This document shows positions 56,332-64,000 of a stretch of DNA of 64,000 bases, piece by piece; position 1 is the first letter of the stretch; each line of letters begins with the position of its first letter. The stretch is from Pterobdella sp. o SKG-2022. Taxonomy: Eukaryota > Annelida > Clitellata > Hirudinida > Piscicolidae. Under the pieces are notes generated by a model, which did not search any database, was not told where the DNA came from, and was given only the letters and a program-made list of their open reading frames with translations. The position numbers and the translations under genes are program-made. The stretch spans positions 8,737,964 through 8,801,963 of the forward strand of contig OZ038323.1 in assembly GCA_964035795.1 (NCBI GenBank), in the 5' to 3' direction.

Positions 56332-58462
56332 TGCTGGAAAAAATCTTCAATCGTGACAAAATAATTTTATATTTTTCTTGTTAATCTTTTTATGAAATCC
56401 AAAGAACTTATATCATAATAGTTGAAAAAATAAGTTAAGTCTTTCGAAATGAAGAAATGTTGTGCGAAATCAACTTTATCTGTCTTTGGGCTTTACATGA
56501 AGGAGTGTTCAAAAGTCTCACAGCTATAAAGGGACAGTAATACAATAGTGCTAACAACTGCAAACAAGAAAAAATCACAATAAAAACTTATGAATATATG
56601 AATGAGAATATATGAAATGCATTATTGATTTTGAATAACAATCATAAACACTGCGTCAAGATTGAAAAGGCGAAGTAATAATTATGAAATAGACTGGTAA
56701 ATATAACTCAATAACTTAAACTACCAAAGTTTTAATGCCATGACAAACAAAATTAGGGTGTTGTATGAAGGATTAACGGGCATTCAAACAAAAATGAATT
56801 TTTATAGCATTAAAAAAATTTAAAAAACTGTTGAAGTAATCGCTGAAGTTGTTGTTTGGTTTTTCTGATTATGAACAAAGTTCGATAAAAAAAAAATGAA
56901 CCAGAAAATAGCTTGGATAAAACACTTTATTCCGATTTTTATAATGATAATATTTGACCCTAAAAATAAAAAATATAGGAAAAATTAATCTTGAAGCATT
57001 AAAATTTCATGCTTGAATAAACTTTACGACGAGGCTCGAAATCGCTTTTATTTTTACCTGTTAGCCACCTCATAGTTTGGATTTTATTATGCGTTAAAAG
57101 CCCAATATTGAAGCTATTTTGAGAGCTATGAATATACTGTTAAATTATATAGTGCAATGTTTCACAACACATCAGAGCCTCAAAAACTAAAGCATCTTTC
57201 TGGCTCAGATCTACTTCACTAATCTATAACTATAAAATCAATCACTTAGTGTGATCTAGAAGTTGCCGGAGTTTAAGCCGTTATAACCACACCGGTGTTT
57301 GCATTGCTTAGAAATTTTAGACTCAATCTTAGAAACATCCGAGTTTTCAACTTTCACGCCGAGAAGGGTACCTTGTAAAATAAGTTCTAGAAATAAACCA
57401 AAACCACTTTGTTTAAAATTCTTCATTAATAAAAATTGATCAATATAATAGGAAAAGCGGTGTTCTAAAGGTGGTGAGAATTGTAAGGTGTATAGATTTA
57501 ATGGAATGTTCATGAGAGTTTTGAACAAGTAGGAGGAGCTAAGATTCGGGTTAACATTAGACTCAGGATGATTAACTTTGAAAACGAAGCTTCAACGTAG
57601 TATATTTTTAACAAATTTTCAAGGTTTACGAAGAATTATGGATAAAAATAAACAGACTGGATTGTGCCGATAGTATTTTGTGTAGTAGTTATATAAATTT
57701 AATAAAAGATTTTGTAAAACAAATTTTTAAATAAAGAAACATCATTTGTAAGTGTTTGATTGTTTGAATTTCTGTTCTTAAACTTAGGAAGTTTGATAAT
57801 ATGTGTTTTTCGAATATTTAGATATGCTTGAAACAATTAACTTTTATTTCATACATAATTATATTAAAAACTTGTAGGAAATGAATGCTTTTAAGACAAA
57901 ACTATCTAAAGTTTATTTATAAAAAAACCATTCAAAAATGTGAATTATTAGTTTTTTACCACAAAAGTCCGATCTAATTTGGAAACAATATTAAACATCC
58001 ATTTAAAATGAAAAAATTAAATATTGGTTTACAATATTTAAAGGAATTATAGAAAAACTAATATAAACATTATTTTGGAACCTTCAGTATTTTATCATAT
58101 TATGTTTCAACCCTGGTATGTGCATCCATTTTCAACACTATATCGGTTTCAAATTAATATTTTGTGATGAATTTAAGGATTAAGGATTTGTAAATTTGCT
58201 ATTTTTTGATTATTAAAGAATATCTTACTGACATGGTTATATGCCTGTAAAGACTGTATTCTTCTATCCATTTTAATTAAAGCTTTTATATTCTATGCCA
58301 AAACTTGTGTGATTATTCACAATTTAGAAAAACAAAATTTTAAAAGACCCAATCAACACTTTTGAAAAGTTCAACAATAATTGCAACGCGATAAAATAAA
58401 TAACCATTAACAGCAGATTTAAAATACTTTGAAAATAATTTGCAGTAGCAGAAAAAAGCAGT
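56332..58462. other. Intergenic within tetraspan cluster
   Basis: About 2.1 kb of AT-rich DNA. A 90-codon minus-strand frame (57256-57528) has no splice or homology support and was not called. The 5' non-coding exon of member 2 and the 3' UTR of member 3 should lie here. Confidence 0.45.
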
Positions 58463-60829
58463 TTAATTTCGGCCTGTGTAGTTACTGGCGTTTTGAACTC
58501 CTCCGAGGTACGGAGCATTCAATATATTCTTGTTATCCATCACTCTTACGGGCTGGAATTTTGTTAATATTTTAGAATATGGGGTTATGGAAAGATGTGA
58601 TAGATTTTTTTAGTCTATTTATGAAATTATGAAACTTTGCAAAATTCAAATGAAACATAATGTTTATATAAAAAAAGGATTCAAAATATAGACTCAGGCA
58701 TCTCACCAAGAAAGCCCCATTAGTAAACACTTGTCTCTTGACCCCATTAGAGATTTGAAACCTGCTTGGGTTCGATGTGGTTTGTGCATTGTTGAAAGTG
58801 CTGTCGAAACGACCTCCTTTTTTGCTTAATGCGTTATAAAAGTTTCTTTCTTCAAGAGAGTCATAACCATCGATGTATTTATTTGATCCTTGAACGTATG
58901 AGATATTCCGTGGGTTGATAGTTAGTTCAAATGGATCCGGCAGAGGTTCGATTCCGTACTTGATATCATTGTTCATCTCGATTCTCTTCTTGAAGACCTT
59001 GACAAAAAGCAAGAGGGAGAAAATGACTTGGAATATGGCCATGATGGAGATGAACAAGTTGGTTGCTGGCAAATCTCCTGTGATTGTGACGTGGCAAATA
59101 CACACCTGGATGGGAGAGGGTTTCATGGTGGGGATGGTTGGAGTAAAAGTTTTCGATGATTAAAAATAATAAAAGATACAAAAATAAAAATCAATATAAA
59201 AAATAGTAATAAAAACAGATAAAAAAAAATAAAAAAATTTCACATTTATAAATGTATTCATACGACATTGGTTACAAAAGGTCAAACATCTCACCATGCT
59301 TGAAGCCACAATGATGATGCCACTGCCAACAAGGCCGCTCAACCCACTGAGGAACAAGAAAACCAGGTTCTGTTAGGGTAGTGGATGGGTGGGTTGGATT
59401 AAATTTGAATTCAATGAGTCATCTAATGATGTTGTAAAATGTATTTTATGTTATGGCTAAATGAGTTGAATATTTGAGGTTTTCTTTGAGAAATACGTTT
59501 TGAAGAGTAAACTATTGGATGGTGAAAATATAAAGATTTGCAGCAAAACTATTGAAGTATACATTTAAGTCTAATTTTCAATATAATTACGGTATTAGTG
59601 AATAATTTAAAAAAGGGTTGATTACTAACATAGAAGTTCACGAATTCTGAGACACCAAAAGCCATTAGGCCTGTTATTAAGGGCTGCAATTGAAATAGTC
59701 ATTCAAAATTTTAATGATGATACAAAATATATTGAAAAGCTTCGTCAAAATGAAAAATTCAATTTTTGTCTTGTTTTGTTGATTCACTTTATTCAAAATT
59801 ATTTTAGAAAATCTTTTCGCGGCTTAATATCTAGAATTATACAAAATAAAGTTAAAATAACACTATCACTTGAATTTAACGACAAAAATAACCTAATTTA
59901 ATAAATTCGATGCAAAAAAAAGTTAATGAAAGCGCCTAACAATTTGAAAACAACCTTTCATAAGCTTGAGGTTATTATGCAAAACTCAAGTTATAAAAAA
60001 TATGCATTGACTCTAAGAAACAGCCAAATAATTTTATCTCGTAAAACCTATTTAAACTCATGAAAACACCTTTATATAAAATCTGTTAAACTCGAACCAG
60101 GAAGCTGATGAAACCGCAAGTCCAAGCGAAAGACAAAAAGTTTTGGTCGAAACAGTACTCGGGTGGCTTTTCTATCAGCAAACTCACCTGAAAACTGTTA
60201 GGAATGAATGCGGTTTTATGGTGGTTTCGTTATTTTATTTAATTGTGACTCTGACGCTATTGAAAAATATTATCAAGCATCAAGACAAGATAAAAGTATC
60301 AACAATAAAACAACCACAATAATAAAAAAAATAATGAAAATAAAAACAATAAAACTGACCCTGGAAGGTCATAGAAATTAGGGCCTACAAGATTGTTGAG
60401 GTTGATGAAGGAGAGAGCAAGACTCACGATTGATGAAAAAATCAATATCACAGCCCCAAATTCGAACAAATGGTCTGTCAAAAATGGTTCGTATGGAAGA
60501 ATTATTAAAGATGGAGGTTGTCAAGAAGTTGTGGAGGGCTATTAAGATGTTGCAAAGCATTTTTCTGTTTGAAATTGATGATACCATCCCCAAAAACTGT
60601 TTTAACGTTACAACTGCTAAATAGATTTCAATCTATAGCTAGATGTACAATATTATACACTTAGTCTCATAGTTAAGTTATCGTTGTTGCTGAATAACAT
60701 TGTGACCATCAAGGTCTTTCAAGATAAACACACTTTGAGATGTTGAAAATTTATTAATGATATTTATACTTATTTCAAATATTTTGAAATAGTTCATAGA
60801 AAACGACACAGACCTCTTTTAGCGGCCAT
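58463..60829 (-). CDS. Four-TM membrane protein, tandem member 3 (281 aa, 7 exons)
   Basis: Exons: 60829-60814 (only 16 bases, MAAKR), 60474-60360, 60194-60098, 59683-59630, 59369-59295, 59105-58707, 58552-58463; phases fit (846 bases, TAA). The N-terminus is only about five residues before TM1 (FGAVILIFSSIVSLALSFIN). The loop holds one Cys (KPPEYCFDQN). TM2 (FAWTCGFISFLPLITGLMA), TM3 (LVFLFLSGLSGLVGSGIIIV), a Cys-containing short loop (CICHVTITGDLPATN) and TM4 (LFISIMAIFQVIFSLLLFV). The tail of about 135 residues is not Pro-rich (IEPLPDPFELTINPRNISYV). It is related to the neighbours by topology and position. The tiny first exon is inferred from a strong ATG context and matching phase and is the least certain part. 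Confidence 0.68.
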
Positions 60830-62913
60830 TCTTGAAGGACCAAGACAAAGAAGGAAAGGCAGAGTTGAATTATATTAAGTTACAAAAAGAATTTTGGTTA
60901 TTTTTTTGATTCATGAAAATATTGCTTTAAATCGAATTTTAGAAACGAAAATATTAAAAATGGCTCTTAGCAAGGAAATATAGCCTGTGATTGTTTAGCT
61001 AACCTCTCTGTCTACTTTAACAAATCTTATACTAGAACGTATTAATCTGCTAACTACCCTCCTGTACATTGTAAAAAATATAATTCTATAGTATTGAACT
61101 ACAGAACACCATGAAATAAGTAATATTAGTTATAATTCTATGACAACTTACATTTGTATAGAAAGCTAGACAATACTGTTTTAAGGCGTGAGTTAGGTTG
61201 GGTTGATGCTTTGACAGGTTCTTAAAGCAATATGAAAAAATGCTTTTTCAGACACGATAATCAAATATGTACGATAAGATTTTACTTTTCGGAAATAATT
61301 CAAAAATATTGTGTATCTATAAAAACTCTCATTGTTGGCGCTTGAACGAGTATAAGTCACGATAATTTTCTGCGTGGAAGTAGTAGTATTATTAAAGCCG
61401 TTAAGATGTTTTCTATGGCTGTATAATTAATATAGCAATAAGAATGATTAAGATTTTTTCATATATCTTAGATGAAAAATGAAATTTTTGCTCAATTGTA
61501 TTGTATAGGAAACTAATGTATAGAATTGTATTATAAAATTATAAAGGAGTACAAAATTGAACATCAAGAATAATCAAAGTAACAGTAAAATTGTATATGA
61601 ACTTTTAATAAAATTGTTTCAATGTCGGTTAGTTTTGCTATAAAATTGAAAATGTTTGAAAAAACATATTTAAAAGTTATGAAATTATAAATAACGTTTT
61701 TGTTTCTAACGTTAGGGGTGTGTTGCAAATTCTATAGTTATAATCTACTCTAAAAACTTAAAATATTATTAATAAGCTCATAATTATTCTTGTTACAGCC
61801 ACTTGTCGCTATAATCGTTAAAGCCTTTAATTAAAATCACTTCACTAATGTATTTTGTGTTGAAATTAGAAAAAAATTTCAAGTCCTTATTATACAGCGA
61901 GATTAGAACTTGATTATGTGAAAAAACAAACTGTAGATGTTACAAATCTTTTGGCCATTAACAATCTGATGATGATAGAATAATTTTTTAAGGCTCTTAC
62001 CCATTTTCATATTCGCTGGTTTGAAATATTGAAGGAGTTTTATTTTGAAAGTCCATTAAAAGAGTTTGAATCGACTTGATAATGTAAGACTTACGAAAAG
62101 AATTTTGCTAGCACAATGAATTTGATAGTTTGTTTCATATTAAACAATTGTTTAATTCAAGCTGAATCTACAAGGGCCTTTAAAGCTTAAAAATATCCTT
62201 GAATATTAAGAACTTGCTTTTAGGAGCTTATCTCTGTGGGAATTTTAAAGTATTATTTTCTATTAATTTATTTGGTATGTCTGTTAATGATTGGTTATAT
62301 TGGAAAATATAAGAGTATTTTGAGTTTAAAGTTAATGTCTTTTTGATTTTTTGAAGAACAAATATTTGAGAATATTCTATTTCAAGATAAAAGAATTTTC
62401 AAACCACATCTTTCAAATTTATTTTAAATTTATATACATTCCTAAAAGTTAAAATACTCTAATTAAAAAATAATGGTACTTTTAAAAAATATTTTATATT
62501 CCAAAAAAGGTTATTGCTTGAAATACTAGTTGAAACTTGGAAAAATTCAGAATTTTGATTACATTGTAAACTGAATATTAAATAAGTTTAATGGTCATTT
62601 ATTGCTTAAAAATTCTACAAAGGTATAATTCAAGAAAATCATTGGATTAGTGAAAAAGTAAAAACAGCTAGAAGCAGCTTCATTTTATTGTCAAGCTAGC
62701 ATTGAGCCAAATTCTTTGAACACAATTCAAATCAATAGAAGCTTAACAACAACAAACTCTTCAACAATATATGAAATAAAACCTATTCAAGTGTTTATTC
62801 AACCAATTACATCTACATATAATGTTTCCAATTAAAAAAACTCAAAACCACTCAACTTACATTCACAAAATCACACTGAATCGTCATGAAAAGCTCATTT
62901 AATCTTCCTCTTA
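60830..62913. other. Intergenic within tetraspan cluster
   Basis: About 2.1 kb, AT-rich. It holds the promoter of member 3 and the 3' UTR of the partial gene to the right. I see no exon on either strand. Confidence 0.5.
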
Positions 62914-63834
62914 TTAGTATCTGACAACTCTAGGGGTAACGTTCACTGCGGACTGGAAAGGGTAGACGGAAGAAGTTTGTGGTGCAAGACTCACCACTCT
63001 CACGGGTTTTTGTGGGTAGGTCAGTGTGATGGGAGAAACCTACAATGTGTCATTAGAGTTATTGTTTTTATTTAGATATTAATTAGTTTAATTCTTAACC
63101 TAAAAGCCAATGGAATATAAATTAAAAAGTGCAAAAAATCTATAACAAAAACAGAAAACACAGGTATATAATAAAAATTATTGGAAAACACAAAACCTAA
63201 ATCTAAATTTATTAAAGCAAAAATAGTCTTGACACCACTATAGCATTCTTACACGCACCATTTGTTGTTGTCTGTAACTCACAGGTACCAATCTTCTTGT
63301 GGGTACATAAGATACAGCTGGTCTGTACATTTGAGTCACATATGTTTGAGGAAACTGCTGTGTCCTTTCTTGAATCACTTGCTGAGAAGGTTCCCATTCT
63401 GGTTGATCCTGTATGTGTTTAGGAGTTTGTGGTTTGTTCTTTAATGTTGAATTGGTATGTGCAACTTTTTCAAATTTTATTTCTGATTGGAAGTTTTAAA
63501 AGTTATTATGTTGGAAATAATGATGAAACTAACCACATAAGCTTCGTTCCTTCTAACCTCACTGATCACTTCTTCAGTGCCATCATTACAACAGCCCCCT
63601 CCTCTCTTGCCACAACACATTCCACCATCACCGCCACAGCAGGTCCCCTTCTCACCACAACAACCCCCGTCACCTCCACAACATGCACCATCATCCACTT
63701 CATCAGCATACTTCTGCCTGCCGCAACAACCTCCTCCACAACATCCCTCATCGGCATCATCAAGATCATAATCTGTATCGTCAGAACCGCAGCACCCTTT
63801 GCAGCATCTGTCGTCAGTGTCTACTTCTTTAATG
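62914..63834 (-). CDS. C-terminal part of tandem member 4, Cys-Cys-rich tail (partial)
   Basis: Exons: 63834-63534, 63408-63259, 63039-62914 (TAA); phases fit. The gene continues past the right edge on the minus strand. The first visible exon codes about 100 residues with a repeated CC doublet separated mainly by Gly, Asp and Lys (RCCKGCCGSDD, GCCGGGCCGR, ACCGGDGGCCGEKGTCCGG), 18 cysteines in about 70 residues. The next exons are Gln/Pro/Tyr/Val-rich (VSYVPTRRLVPVSYRQQQM) and end TPRVVRY. Strand and tail style suggest it is the next tetraspan-cluster member, whose membrane part would lie outside the window. CC clusters in a cytosolic tail could be palmitoylated or bind metal; both are inference. 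Confidence 0.65.
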
Positions 63835-64000
63835 CTGTAAGGTGTTTGTGGAATATTTTGAAATTTAATTACATTAGTGAGTTAAATTATTTTTAATGGC
63901 GTAATTTTAAATTCAGAAACTTGAAACTTTTCAACTTATGACATTTTTCTGCTAAGTTTAAAAACTTTAAGAAATATTAAAACGATAAATACCAAAAAAA
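63835..64000. other. Intron of the partial minus-strand gene
   Basis: AT-rich sequence beyond the acceptor at 63835-63836 (minus strand). The gene needs at least one more exon, in phase 2, to the right of the window. Confidence 0.5.

Noticed and set aside
57256..57528. 90-codon minus-strand ORF between tetraspan genes
   Set aside because: No splice context, signal, domain or family resemblance. A chance ORF of this size is possible.

Overview
This window is nuclear DNA from an invertebrate animal. It is very AT-rich and carries many short introns (mostly 60-600 bp, GT-AG), long ATA/TA microsatellites, a CR1/L2-like non-LTR retrotransposon, and clear orthologues of animal-only genes (GABPA, an IQSEC/BRAG Arf-GEF, an ANKRD28-type PP6 scaffold). 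A spiralian such as an annelid would fit, but that is inference. There are no bacterial operons, CRISPR arrays or rRNA. Gene models were built by hand: each junction was placed so that reading phase carries across it, and where possible it was checked against the length of the known family.

Layout. 1-63: possible last codons of a gene entering from the left. About 580-5165: retrotransposon with open ORF1 and ORF2, followed by about 480 bp of uninterrupted ATA repeat. 7573-9113 (+): a three-exon 296-aa SH2 adaptor. 9.1-14.6 kb: gene-poor. 14.6-19.4 kb (+): an Asn-rich protein with ribonuclease-inhibitor-type leucine-rich repeats. 20805-21275 (+): a four-exon 94-aa predicted secreted protein that no single long ORF reveals. 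24634-32434 (-): IQSEC/BRAG (IQ, Sec7 and PH domains) in 13 exons. 33175-36270 (+): GABPA in 9 exons, head-to-head with IQSEC across 740 bp. 36588-39506 (+): a nine-exon 230-aa predicted type I membrane protein made of very small exons, with a 200-N assembly gap in one intron. 40.3-40.7 kb: a decayed reverse-transcriptase 3' fragment. 41294-50091 (+): ANKRD28-type scaffold in 26 exons. 51170-63834 (-): four tandem genes; three encode four-TM proteins with low-complexity cytosolic tails, and the fourth (only its tail is inside the window) has a striking Cys-Cys-rich tail.

How the genes relate. GABPA is an ETS transcription factor, and the GABPA/IQSEC intergenic region holds a CCGGAAG ETS consensus next to further GGAA units, so autoregulation or co-regulation is plausible. 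The ankyrin gene and the tetraspan cluster converge at about 50.1-51.2 kb. The most novel items are the 94-aa secreted protein, the 230-aa membrane protein, the SH2 adaptor, the tetraspan cluster and the low-complexity block inserted in the ankyrin scaffold.
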